A DNA stretch of 34,252 nucleotides from Nemertoderma westbladi (GCA_032718475.1 JAUCBJ010000213.1:1-34252), one strand, 5' to 3'. Positions 21,201 through 30,417 are shown, numbered from the stretch's first letter. The notes: generated from the sequence alone by a model not told the origin. A program made the numbers and translations.

Positions 21201-21828
21201 AAAGCCCTATGATGCCGCTATCAGCATAAGCTACATTATATTATTACAGTATTATTATATTACGGGTACATCTAAATTTAAATTTCCCACTACATACAAG
21301 AAACACAACAAACGTCCTTGTGATTGGTTCACAGGCAAGCACCTACGCAAGAAATTCCTACGCCAAAAGACAATTCTGGCCTACGCGTAAACCTACGCGT
21401 AGCTACGCGTAGGCCTACGTATACGCAGTAAAGTCAAACCCAGGAACGTTTGTATACCCTGAGTCATATTTTGAAATCAGCAATTAATTCTGTCGTGTAG
21501 AAGTCAATATAATAGGCTTCTACTATGAAGCAGTAGTTCCAATATCTCCTGGAATACTTTCTGACGAGGCGCACTTCCTAAATAAGAGTTTTGGCTTGTT
21601 TAAATAAACAGTGCGATCTTAACCAAGTTTGTAGTTACTTCTTAAATAAGCAGTGCGGGGTTGTTATAACTTCTGGTTACTTCTTAAAGAAGCAGTTTTT
21701 TATCTACTCACTCATTTTTTATCTACTCACTCATATACCTATGAACCTATCTGACTAAAATAGTTAATTTATGGGTATCAAATAAACCTGTCAGCCTGTA
21801 CCGGTAATACTAATGTATATGTCTGTAT

Positions 21829-22475
21829 GTGAGTCGCCCATTGCTTGTAAATTGTAATAATGATGAAACACCTTCTGAAAGCGAAGCCTCGACAAAACCA
21901 AAATTTAAGAAGCAGTGTGGGTCGTGTTCTGGTACCACTGGACTTATTAATTTAAGTTCTTCGAAAACTCATGGAAGATTTCAGAAAACTGTGATCAAGT
22001 ATATGATAACGAATAGAAAGATTTCAACACGTAACAAATTTGTTTGTGATAAATGTTATGAATTGTCAAGATCTCAAATTCATACTGATATTGACTCAGA
22101 CGTAGATGCATCCACACAGCCACTCATTCTGACCTTCAAATCTTAAAGTCCTCAATTATGTCAACAGCCAAGTCGTTGAAAGGGAAGTATCGTGAATTTC
22201 TCACTTCAAGAGAGTGTTTAGAATTTGTTGACAAGAAAGTTATAGATTTCTGTTGCTCTTTGAGTAATTTAGAAAACCTTGATGAAGCTACTGATTCACA
22301 ATGCTTCTCGATATTAAAAACTATAGAGCAGCTTTGTTACTTGTCAAATAAAACCTTTGTGGGTCCAATGTCATTTCAACAGAACTTTAACATGTATGTT
22401 ATCTCGCATTGTAAAACTGCAATTCAGATAAATAGTTGTGGCACCCCAAATGGAAGGAAGTCTTACATTAATTAA
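21829..22475 (+). pseudogene. Transposon X open frame, frameshifted; N-terminal Cys-pair motif
   Basis: The first frame (105 residues, from 21829) has QCGSC at residues 29-33 and FVCDKCYEL at 71-79, giving C-x2-C-x39-C-x2-C with basic residues between (KTHGRFQKTVIKYM). This spacing fits a zinc-binding treble-clef or ZAD-like module and would suit a DNA-binding domain. The second frame (from 22158) is open upstream of its Met as far as THSDLQILKSSI, so the two frames overlap near 22100-22140 and probably were one protein of about 210 residues before a frameshift. The second part (GKYREFLTSRECLEFVDKKV) has no recognised domain. No catalytic transposase motif is visible. Its position in the core of X suggests it belongs to that element. 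Confidence 0.55.
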
Positions 22476-22636
22476 GAACTGCCTCACCTTTGGTTGAAAA
22501 CAGCTTAGAAAACAGCTTTAAGAAACGCAGTCTTAATTATCATATTACTGGAATTAAGTCGTTAGACTGATAATGAATCATGACCCTTTAACAACTTATT
22601 GGGGCACTGCTTATTTAAGAGATACTGTAGGTCTAC

Positions 22637-22848
22637 CATTAACTAGAGGTTACAACAACCCCGCACTGCTTATTTAAGAAGTAGCTATAAACTTGGTTAA
22701 GATCGCACTGTTTATTTAAACAAGCCAAAACTCTTATTTAGGAAGGTCGCCTCGTCAGAAAGTATTCCAGGAGATATTGGAACTACTGCTTCATAGTAGA
22801 AGCCTATTATATTGACTTCTACACGACAGAATTAATTGCTGATTTCAA
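22637..22848. repeat. Right TIR of X, inner segment
   Basis: Reverse complement of 21451-21676 with few changes. It includes two AAATAAGCAGTGCG-type motifs and a GGCTTCTACTATGAAGCAG segment that can itself fold. Confidence 0.9.
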
Positions 22849-22853
22849 AATAT

Positions 22854-23689
22854 TATTATTAAAAGTTACAGGAACAAGAAAGTTGAGAACTTATAGGGTC
22901 CCATAAATCACGATATGTAAGCGGAAATTAAACTTTAAAAATATAAGAATTACTCAAAACATTTAAACAACACAATAAGGTAGAATGCAACATACATTTA
23001 GCATTTACGGCATGTCTCCATAATACAATAAAATGGCGCAAAGTAAATAAAAGTTAATATATCACGTGGACTATCTAGATAAAATAGATAAAAATTAATG
23101 GCATAGAAGTAATCTATACGGTGTTAACAGAATAAGATTATTGGCTATATAATGTACAACGCAGTGGTAGATAAATAATTAAAGTGGGATTGCACAACAT
23201 GTGAGTAAAATAGAACAACTGAGAACTGTGATTCCGGAATGTGTGACAGCATAACAATACGATCGATATACATACATTGTATAACTACTGGAAAATAAAA
23301 TTAAATAGGTAGGCCTACAAAAGTAAAGTAAAACAGTACAAATTCATTAAAAAAAAAGGTAATAAAAACAACTGAGAATGGATAATTAAATAAAACAGAT
23401 ACAGTACAATAGTAAAACGGTACAAATTCATGAAGATAAAAGATTAATGCATAACAGATTGCATAGCATGTGAGTAAAAATAGGGCAACTGGGGAAATAC
23501 GATATACAATTTTTAACAAATGGGAAAATTAAATAAAATAAGTAGTAAAGTAAAACGGTAGAAATTCAATAAAAAAAAAAGCGGTAAAAAAAACTGAAGT
23601 TAAAATAAGATTAATAAAATATACGGCTAAATAAGATTTACAGTAATTATGGGTTAGATAGATTATGTGAACAAGTGGATTAGATTAGA
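22854..23689 (-). repeat. 3' UTR of the LINE with internal direct repeats
   Basis: A+T-rich. The motif AGTAAAGTAAAAC followed by GGTACAAATTCAT-type sequence recurs three times (about 23320, 23400-23430, 23545) with A-run linkers, a degenerate ~100-bp repeat. No coding signal. Confidence 0.7.
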
Positions 23690-25797
23690 TTAATTCCACC
23701 AGGATGGGTAGAACTTAGTAGCAGAGTTGTAATGGTCATTTAAGTTCGATTTGAATATATTCACACTTGGGGAAGTAACAACCACATCAGGAAGAGCATT
23801 CCAGGGAGATATGACTCGGAAGTGGAACGAATCGGCCCGGATTTTCAGACGGACGGTCGGTTTGGTGAGTTTTAAAGAGTTACCGCGACAGACAGTTGAC
23901 GATAAGGAGAAGAAACTCTGCCAATCGACAGCATCAACACCCGTTAGCATGCGATATAATTGAATAAGGTCCGCGCGAGAACGTCGGTATTCCAGAGTAG
24001 GTAGTCCCAAGCGACGCAGTCGCTCCGGATATGGAAGGTCACGAAGGCCCGCTACCAAACGGGTAGCCCGACGTTGGACAGACTCAAGTAGGCGGCTTTC
24101 TCCTACATGGCTGGGTGACCAAACTGGAGATGCGTATTCCACACAAGGACGGACAAGTGACTTATAGAGACTAATGAACATGTCTTCATTGAGGTGATTA
24201 AAGCTTCTATATACTAGCCCCAGAACCTTATTTGCCTTCTTCACGATAGTGGCTATGTGCAATGAGAACTGGAGAGAATCATCTAAGTTCACACCCAAGT
24301 CTTTCTCTGTTTCGGTTGTCTCCAGTGTGTGTGACCCGAGGGTGTAAGTGTACCTGGGGTTAGAGCGACCAATATGCATTACCTTGCATTTCTTATGATT
24401 AAATAATAATTGCCAGGTCTTGCTCCACCAATCCAAAATATCTAGATCACTTTGCAGGGGTCCCACGGAGAGTTTAATAGAGGGATCCACTACAGCAGAG
24501 TCTTTTAAGTCATCAGCGAACAAGTATGCCAAATGCCCTAGGAGTGCAGGAATGTCATCTACAAATCCCAAGAAAAATAGTACCCCATCGACACTTCCTT
24601 GGGGAACCCCACTATCAACTGATAGCCATGTTGAATGTTCACCACCAATTACTACTCGTTGGTATCTACCAGATAAAAACGAACTAATTCACTTCAAAAG
24701 GTTGCCAGCTATCCCCAATGACTTCAATTTGAGGAGTAGACGTTGATGTGGGACAGAATCAAACGCTTTACGAAAGTCTAAAAAGGCAACGTCAATACAT
24801 TGTCGGTCATCAAGGACCTTATACCAGTTAAATATGGCATCCAGTAGTTGCAGTGTACATGAGCGTCCTTTAAGAAACCCATACTGTTGGTCAGAAAGAC
24901 GTCTGTTTTCCTTTAAAAATTCGTATGTGACAGATGCTATGTTGCGCTCCATAAGCTTACACACAACTGCCGGTAGTTTTCTTTATCATATTTCTTTCCA
25001 TTCTTGAACTGCGGAGATATATTTGCCAATTTCCATTCTGCTGGAACTATACCTTCATCCATAGACTTTTGGAATAGAATAGCAAGTGGATGGGCGATGG
25101 AATCAGCAAGTTCCTTTATGACCTGTGGATATATGGAATCAGGGCCAGCAGCACTGGGACTTTTCATTTCCTGTATGGCTTTTGTGACTGATTCTGTGGT
25201 GAATGAAATTGAGGAGAGTTCGATAGTGTTTGGTTGAGTAGGAGGAAGGCTAGAAATGTTACTCAGGTCTTCAACTGTAAAAGCACTATGAAAATACTCA
25301 TTTAGCAAAGTTGCTTTCTCAATATTTGTAGTGGCGAATGTACCATCTGGACGTTTGATGTTGTGTATGGTTGAACGAACTTTGGTTTTTGACCGAACAA
25401 ACTTCCAGAATTCAGTTGGATTTGTTGAGGCATTCAAGGCGATTTTACGTTCAAATTGACACTTTGCCTTCCGTATATTTTGGGTACAAATATTTCTAGC
25501 AAGTTTATATCTTTCCATTGTATTAGGCGACGGATCTCTGCGGTACGCAATCCAACAGTGTTCCTTGTTCCGAATAGAATTACGAACGTCAATGTTCATC
25601 CACTTGGGTGGCAGAGAGGAAGAAATGGGTTTGGTGGGAATATGGTGTTTGCATGAGTGCAATAGGCAGGAATGGAATAGTGACCATGATGATTGTGCAG
25701 AGAGAGGAGTGAAGAGGGCAGACCAGTTATTGATATTAAATTCTGCAGCAATTACTGAATAATTTGCTTTTGAAAAGATGGGACGATTAAGTGTTGC
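23690..25797 (-). pseudogene. LINE reverse transcriptase (ORF2), frameshifted
   Basis: Three overlapping minus-strand frames read in RT order. Frame 1 (25797 to 24937) has the linker (EFWKFVRSKTKV, NEYFHSAFT) and early motifs SPSAAGPDSIYPQVIKEL and VPAEWKLANISPQFK. Frame 2 (24964 to 24689) has QQYGFLKGRSCTLQLLDAIF and motif A FLDFRKAFDSVPH. Frame 3 (about 24690 to 23690) has GVPQGS and LAYLFADDLKD (motif C FADD), then KCKVMHIGR, KDLGV, VRPCVEYASPVWSP, RRATRLV and the C-terminal FHFRVISPWNALPDVVV. GVPQGS and FADD mark the polymerase active site. The layout fits CR1/Rex1/jockey-type elements. At least two frameshifts inactivate it, though divergence looks modest. Confidence 0.93.
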
Positions 25798-25802
25798 AAT
25801 AT

Positions 25803-25979
25803 GACTCAGGGTATACAAACGTTCCCATTGGAGGATAAAAATTGGGGCCCTTTTGATTTGCTACCTGTCAAACCATCAAAACAACACAAAAATTTGAGTA
25901 AAACTGCCTAAATAAGCAGTGCGATCTGTAAATAAGAAGTGCGACCCGTACTGCTTATTTAAGCATATGTTCCCTACTG
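25803..25979. repeat. Right TIR of X, outer segment
   Basis: Reverse complement of 19389-19554 with a few differences. It carries the pair ACTGCTTATTTA / TAAATAAGCAGT and preserves the W target site without an insertion. Confidence 0.9.
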
Positions 25980-26011
25980 TCTATGTTTTTTGTGCAGTCC
26001 ACCTTTTTCAA
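25980..26011. mobile_element. MITE family M, copy 2, right half
   Basis: TCTATGTTTTTTGTGCAGTC followed by CACCTTTTTCAAA completes the element begun at 19310. TCTAT is the duplicated target of X. Confidence 0.8.
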
Positions 26012-26054
26012 ACACACATCTTATTCCCAATTATGTAACTGAGAAAGCGAAAAC

Positions 26055-26161
26055 TTGAAAAAGGTGGACAGACCAAATGCTACAAACTGCTTTGCATAAT
26101 ACGTTTCTGATTGGTCTGTCCGTTGTCCATGTTTTCTGTGTCCAGTCCACCTTTTTCAAAC
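26055..26161. mobile_element. MITE family M, copy 3
   Basis: About 107 bp bounded by TTGAAAAAGGTGGAC and GTCCACCTTTTTCAA, with internal ATACGTTTCTGATTGGTCTG. It is the most intact copy and ends 96 bp before the start codon of the MS4A-like gene, so it probably lies in its promoter or 5' UTR. Confidence 0.85.
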
Positions 26162-26257
26162 ATTTCCTGCGGGAACCATTCCAGCATTCTGCGGAAAAAT
26201 CTGTACCGGTACTCCATGAACCCGCTTGTGTAGCGTTTAGCAACGACATCCATTCCA

Positions 26258-27313
26258 ATGGATTCGCAAACCCAGATTCAGATTGGCCCACCCTATCCAC
26301 AACAAATTCAGGTACCGGTTAATCCCGTTGCCGGCCAACCTATACCAACTACTGCAGGGCCAGGCCAACCGGCATTACAACCCGGCGAGAAATGGGGGAA
26401 CGTTACCGCTAATAAAGTTGTCAGTAGCGTTATCATTGCTCTGGGCGGATTGTTCATATTGTGTGGAATTATTGATTTGAATTTATATTGCTTTGCTTCC
26501 TTATTCGCTGTCCCGGTATGGAGTGGTGTTCTTATGTTACTTGTCGGCCTATTGGGATTGTTTGGTAGTATTAAAGATGGCGGCAGCACTGATAAATGCT
26601 CCAGGGGTCTCCTAATCGCTGTCATTGTTATAGATGCAGTTCTCATGTTTATTTGTATAGGTTGTGGTGGCACCCAGTCGTCCTCAGTGATTATATATGG
26701 TGGTTGGGGATGGGGAAGTTACGGCTATTATTTTTATACGTGCAGAGGGTTGCACATGGCGCTCTTGATTTTTTGGGTTGTTACATTCGTAATGATAGTG
26801 ACACAGATTGCTCTCGCTTCCACTAAAATCTGTTGCGTGGCAAAAGCGCGGCGCGTGCAGGTCGTATATGTTACCGCCCCGATGACAGGCCAATACGGTC
26901 AGCCGGTACCGCAGACATTCGGTCCCGGTCAGCCGGTACCGCAGACATTCGGTCCCGGTCAGCCGGTACCGCAGACATTCGGTCCCGGTCAGCCGGTACC
27001 GCAGACATTCGGTCCCGGTCAGCCGGTACCGCAGACATTCGGTCCCGGTCAGCCGGTACCGCAGACATTCGGTCCCGGTCATCCGGTACCGCAGACATTC
27101 GGTCCCGGTCAGCCGATACCGCAGACATTCGGTCCCGGTCAGCCGGTACCGCAGACATTCGGTCCCGGTCAGCCGGTACCGCAGACATTCGGACCCGGTC
27201 AGCCGGTACCGCAGACATTCGGTTCCGGTCAGCCGGTACCGCAGACATTCGGTTCCGGTCAGCCTATACCGCAGACATTCGACACCGAAGAGAAAGTTCA
27301 ATTTACCGAATGA
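26258..27313 (+). CDS. MS4A/CD20-like four-pass membrane protein with decapeptide-repeat tail
   Basis: 351 residues, one uninterrupted frame from ATG at 26258 to TGA. A Pro/Gln-rich cytoplasmic N-terminus (about 1-48) precedes four hydrophobic segments at about 53-75, 84-103, 116-136 and 164-187. TM1 has IIALGGLFILCG and TM2 PVWSGVLMLLVGLLGL, matching the MS4A pattern (G-x-x-I-L-x-G in TM1; P-x-W-x-G-x-x-x-x-x-x-G in TM2). A Gly/Tyr-rich loop with cysteines lies between TM3 and TM4, and a CC pair follows TM4 (possible palmitoylation). The C-terminal tail (about 214-344) is thirteen 10-residue repeats, consensus GQPVPQTFGP. MS4A proteins act at the plasma membrane as receptor-associated or channel-like partners; the function here is unknown. 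A single-exon frame is unusual for the family and might reflect a retrocopy, or exons I cannot see. CD225/LITAF-like alternatives fit less well because they lack four helices. Confidence 0.82.
   Translation: MDSQTQIQIGPPYPQQIQVPVNPVAGQPIPTTAGPGQPALQPGEKWGNVTANKVVSSVIIALGGLFILCGIIDLNLYCFASLFAVPVWSGVLMLLVGLLGLFGSIKDGGSTDKCSRGLLIAVIVIDAVLMFICIGCGGTQSSSVIIYGGWGWGSYGYYFYTCRGLHMALLIFWVVTFVMIVTQIALASTKICCVAKARRVQVVYVTAPMTGQYGQPVPQTFGPGQPVPQTFGPGQPVPQTFGPGQPVPQTFGPGQPVPQTFGPGQPVPQTFGPGHPVPQTFGPGQPIPQTFGPGQPVPQTFGPGQPVPQTFGPGQPVPQTFGSGQPVPQTFGSGQPIPQTFDTEEKVQFTE
26900..27288 (+). repeat. 30-bp coding minisatellite (13 units)
   Basis: Tandem CAGCCGGTACCGCAGACATT plus CGGTCCCGGT. Differences between units are few: CAT for CAG in unit 7, GATACC or TATACC in units 8 and 13, and TCC for CCC late in the array. 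This indicates recent amplification or homogenisation. The first twelve units are complete and the last runs into the unique C-terminus. Confidence 0.97.
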
Positions 27314-27425
27314 TTTTAGATTTAGCAGTCTGTCAATACTGCTCAGTACTGCAGTACTACTGTACTAAGTGCAAACAATCTGCCATAACAATCGCTAAGT
27401 TCATTATTTATTACAGTTCATTATT

Positions 27426-27510
27426 CATAGGTGAACCCAGTGCGTAAAGTAGGAACATAATAGATATAATATATATTATGTTCCTACTTTACGCACTGGG
27501 TTCACCTATG
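27426..27510. repeat. Perfect 36-bp inverted repeat with 13-base A/T loop
   Basis: The left arm 27426-27461 (starts CATAGGTGAACCCAGTGCGT) is the exact reverse complement of the right arm 27475-27510. The loop 27462-27474 is AGATATAATATAT. It lies 113 bp after the MS4A-like stop codon and before the candidate poly(A) signal, so it would be in the 3' UTR. Confidence 0.97.
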
Positions 27511-27608
27511 TATTTCTTTTCTAAATGTATTTGTACTCCGGTATTGTAGCGTGCAGTTGATACTACTTTGCTCTCAACAATAGCCTTAATTGGCTTGTTG
27601 TGATTAAC

Positions 27609-27614
27609 AATAAA
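27609..27614 (+). promoter_or_regulatory. Candidate poly(A) signal for the MS4A-like gene
   Basis: AATAAA about 300 bp after the stop codon, followed by a T-rich stretch (TTATTATTATTAATGTTTCT). Plausible but common by chance in A+T-rich DNA. Confidence 0.35.
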
Positions 27615-27619
27615 CAAAC

Positions 27620-28550
27620 ATTATTATTATTAATGTTTCTCCTCTATTTGTTTAACCAGCGAATATGTTTTTCTTTTTATTATCGGTACTATAATAACAG
27701 TATAAATAACATCATCGGTCATCGATTATCCACTTAATTTGTTTTATAATGTTAATGGCCTTCCATGTTTTTTTAATTTCCCACTGACTTCTTTATTATT
27801 GTGCAGTAGTTATTTGGTGCAATGTGTACTGTATTAATTACAGTCTGTATTCTAACACGCGGTAAAAACTGATACATTTAACATTCGTTTATATTGATAT
27901 CCCATCGTATTGTATATTTATTAATATCTGGAGCAGACATTGTTATATTTATTAATATTAATATTATTATTATATAAATTTTTATAGAAAATATTATCCT
28001 ATAATGAATTACCTTAGTGCATGTAAATGTCTTAATGAATTACTCCTTAAACTCCTTTATAACTCGTAGACATAAATACTAACCCCGGATACCCATTATG
28101 GTGCAGGTTTTATTATATTGAATGACGACACAACTAACTACCTATAAAAAATTTTATACTTAAAATTATAAATTGTATTATATTATTTTACACACTGACA
28201 AAAAAATGAGCGCACAAGAAAGGCCCCTACTAAGTTGTCCGCACAACTGAAATTTTTTTTTTCCACATGTCCACAAAAGGAAAAGTAGCAAAGAGTAGCA
28301 AATTAGCAATGTTCCAAACTAATTTAATTAATTGCACAGCTGCAGTTTAATGGGGAATGAATACAATTTACACTGGCCTGTCACACGTAAATTGTTAGAT
28401 CTCGGTAACTATAAGTCGTATCCTATATTTAAGAATATCAAACATTTCTTCACGATATATTAAGGTAACTGATGAAAAAAAATTATTAAATAAATTAATT
28501 GTAGTTGAGCTGTTAAGTGTTAATGCAACTTTAATCTTTAAGAGGGAAGT
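27620..28550. other. A+T-rich spacer
   Basis: No coding motif, RNA gene or terminal repeats recognised on either strand. Confidence 0.5.
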
Positions 28551-28839
28551 ACACGATTTGCGGTTAAAATGCTACTACAGTTGTAGTCATTCAATTTGAG
28601 GTGAAATTGGCTGAAACCAATTTTTTCGAATTATGGAGGTGAGCTCCACAAAAGTTATCGGTTAACATTTTTAGTTTAGCCTTTTTATGAAAATTAATTA
28701 ATATTTATTAATATTTGGCAAAATTTTAACAAATTTTTGGCTTGTATCTGAAAAATTGGCTGTAAAAACAGAAATATAAAAATTCCAACCGATAACTGCC
28801 GAAACCCTTTCAAATAAGCCAAAAATAAAGAAAATTGGT

Positions 28840-29290
28840 TAAAAAATGGCGGGGGGGGGGGTAGTAATTTGAAAAATTAAAATGTCATTACAAGATAATT
28901 GCCTTCAAAGTTTAAACCTACCCGCCATAACTGGCTGTCTGTGGTCTGGTTGGTTAATCATTTCTGGCATAATAGAAGCACATCACCGGGCTAAAACTTT
29001 CATTATGGGGGTTTTCGGGGTCGCTGATTTCATTTCCGATGTCCTTTTTAAGGTTTGATGGAATCTAGTCTGTCTGTCTGTCTGTCTGACGGTTGTTTGT
29101 CTGTCTTACAATTTGACTGACAGACCATCATACAGAAAAACAGGGATAACTCGATAACTAAAAGAGGTTTCGCTACGCGGTTTTCAGATTTGAAATACTC
29201 ATTAAATTCTGATAAAGATTAAATAAAAAAACAAATATTTGAAATTTTGACATGGGGGGGGGGGGGGGGGGTTAACTCCCCCCTTAATGA
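28840..29290 (+). repeat. Dispersed repeat family R, copy 2
   Basis: Plus-oriented relative of 14040-14770. It has GCCTTCAAAGTTTAAACC, TCTGGTTGGTTAAT, the core ATGGGGGTTTTCGGGGTCGC, a TCTG microsatellite (about 29068-29090), GGTTTTCAGATTTGAAA and an 18-base G run (29254-29271). A shorter G run at about 28851 lies at its left end. Confidence 0.8.
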
Positions 29291-29298
29291 ATGCTATC

Positions 29299-29384
29299 GT
29301 AATAAGTTTTTCAGAAACGGAAAAAATGAGAAAGCGCGACACCGGGGGCTTTCTCATTTTTTCCATTTCTGAACAACTTATTAC
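29299..29384. repeat. Imperfect 37-bp inverted repeat
   Basis: Left arm 29299-29335 (GTAATAAGTTTTTCAGAAAC start) pairs with 29348-29384 with only a few mismatches, around a 12-base loop GCGACACCGGGG. It directly follows repeat R copy 2. It would fold into a long hairpin as RNA or single-stranded DNA. Confidence 0.9.
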
Positions 29385-29389
29385 AATAT

Positions 29390-30240
29390 CAAAAAAAATT
29401 ATACAATTCCACTGCAAGGAAATGTCATTATTTCCATTAGTGTTAGCGAAGGAAACAAGGTTCGCCTTAGAGGTTATCTATCCCCGGTGCGCAATGTATT
29501 TTAATAATAACTTTAGAAATAATACCGTTTTTATAGCGCCAAATTAATATTCAAATCTACTGTATGTCATGTCTATATGTATGTATCTAATGTCATCTAT
29601 GTTTGTTTTATTTAATTGTGTTATTTTATTGTTAATTTTAATGTTATACTTTGAGCACCATTAAATCAATGCCAATACCAATACCAAGACTTTACACATA
29701 AATAGTTTATAATATTATAATAACTAATTTTTTTGGGGATGAGGGTTTTCGAGGTCGACAAATCCGATGGGTTACATAGACCAAGTACAGAAGTTGTGTA
29801 ATTAAGCTCCCTATATCTATATTGTACTAGGAAAATTGGTACCGGTATTAAAATTTTTTTTAATGATTAGACAAAATGTCCGTTTCTCTGGAAACTACAG
29901 TAAATTGGTTTCTATGTAGAGTAGTGCGTGGATAGTTCTGTCAATCGATAGTTACTGGACTAAATATTGTTTGCGCCAAATTTGGTGAAAATCCCACCAA
30001 TCCAATAGACTCCTTGTTGCTATGTAAAATCCTTGTTGCTAAGGAAAGAAGAATTGAATTGAAATTGATCCGCAGAATTAATTTTTATAGACTTTTTGGT
30101 GATATTAGCAAGATAATGTAGAGTCAAAAAAAAATTGGGTCGAATGAATTGTGAATTAGTTTTGGGTTACCCCCTCTTTTTCGCTAGATTGACTGAACTA
30201 TTGTGCAAGATTATGATAAATTACCATTTAAAATAAACTC
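29390..30240. other. Spacer / GluN1 downstream intron
   Basis: On the minus strand this follows GluN1 exon B and its donor, so at least the part next to 30242 is intron. No next GluN1 exon (expected YATVKxSSVDxYFRRQ-like sequence) was found on the minus strand of this window. Confidence 0.5.
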
Positions 30241-30242
30241 AC

Positions 30243-30417
30243 TTGAACTTCCGCGAAGGATTTCTAAATTTGGCGTCGTCGATTCCTGATAATTCTGTGC
30301 CTCGTCTATCAAGCATAAGGAAAGCCGCGAGGTTGGCGGTGTAGGAGGCGAGAATAATCAGAGCAAATCCGGCCCACACCATCCCAAGGACACGGGCACC
30401 AAAACTCCTGGGTGACC
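30243..30417 (-). CDS. GRIN1-like: NMDA receptor subunit GluN1-like, exon B (post-pore and M3)
   Basis: A 175-base exon. The acceptor is ATATACCTTACAG directly before 30417 and the donor is GTGAGT after 30243. The first two bases complete the glycine codon split from exon A (phase 1), then [36 protein letters not shown] and FRNPSRKF follow. SYTANLAAF is the M3 gate motif of ionotropic glutamate receptors, and the order [26 protein letters not shown] matches the GluN1 subunit specifically. GluN1 is the obligatory glycine-binding subunit of the glutamate-gated cation channel in the postsynaptic membrane. The exon exits in phase 2. Later exons (S2 domain, M4) lie outside or beyond recognition. 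Confidence 0.96.

Larger units (their letters stand above)
19555..21442. mobile_element. Transposon W inserted in the left TIR of X
   Basis: The TIRs of about 170 bp (19555-19722 and 21269-21441) are nearly identical and start GGGTTTGACTTTACTGCG. GGAACGTT flanks both sides (19547-19554 and 21443-21450), a 7-8 bp target duplication typical of hAT-like elements. The uninterrupted target sequence survives in the right TIR of X (about 25815-25835), confirming the boundaries. The interior contains a LINE tail (19816-20575) and a GC-rich segment of unknown nature (20780-21190). No transposase is visible, so it is non-autonomous. Confidence 0.88.
22854..25797 (-). mobile_element. 5'-truncated CR1/jockey-like LINE in the right TIR of X
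   Basis: The copy is flanked by the duplication AATAT (22849-22853, 25798-25802). The intact site, ATTTCAAAATATGACTCAGG, can be read in reverse from the left TIR, which fixes both ends. The 3' end is an ATT-type microsatellite. The 5' end lacks the endonuclease, as expected for truncated reverse transcription. It comprises ORF2 remains (23690-25797) and about 0.83 kb of 3' UTR. Confidence 0.9.
19389..25979. mobile_element. Transposon X with ~390-bp terminal inverted repeats, carrying two nested insertions
   Basis: It begins CAGTAGGGAACATATG and ends with the reverse complement, CATATGTTCCCTACTG, flanked by the direct repeat TCTAT (19384-19388, 25980-25984). The left TIR is 19389-19554 plus 21451-21676; the right TIR is 22637-22848 plus 25803-25979. 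Without its two insertions X is about 1.75 kb. The motif AAATAAGCAGTGCG recurs in both orientations through the TIRs. The CAGTAGGG terminus resembles hAT ends, but the 5-bp duplication is unusual for hAT, so the superfamily is left open. Its central 0.95 kb holds a broken open frame (21829-22475). Confidence 0.85.

Noticed and set aside
23751-25762. Plus-strand frames opposite the LINE RT (for example 24420-24746, 25456-25656)
   Set aside because: Shadows of the minus-strand polymerase, with no independent motif.
19389-25979. Treating 18638-26161 as one element bounded by the TTTGAAAAAGGTGG repeats
   Set aside because: Each TTTGAAAAAGG end belongs to its own ~110-bp MITE. X has distinct CAGTAGGG termini and its own target duplication.
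26684-27447. Alternative long frames over the MS4A-like tail (both strands)
   Set aside because: They lack family features outside the 30-bp repeat, while the 26258 frame has four coherent membrane helices.
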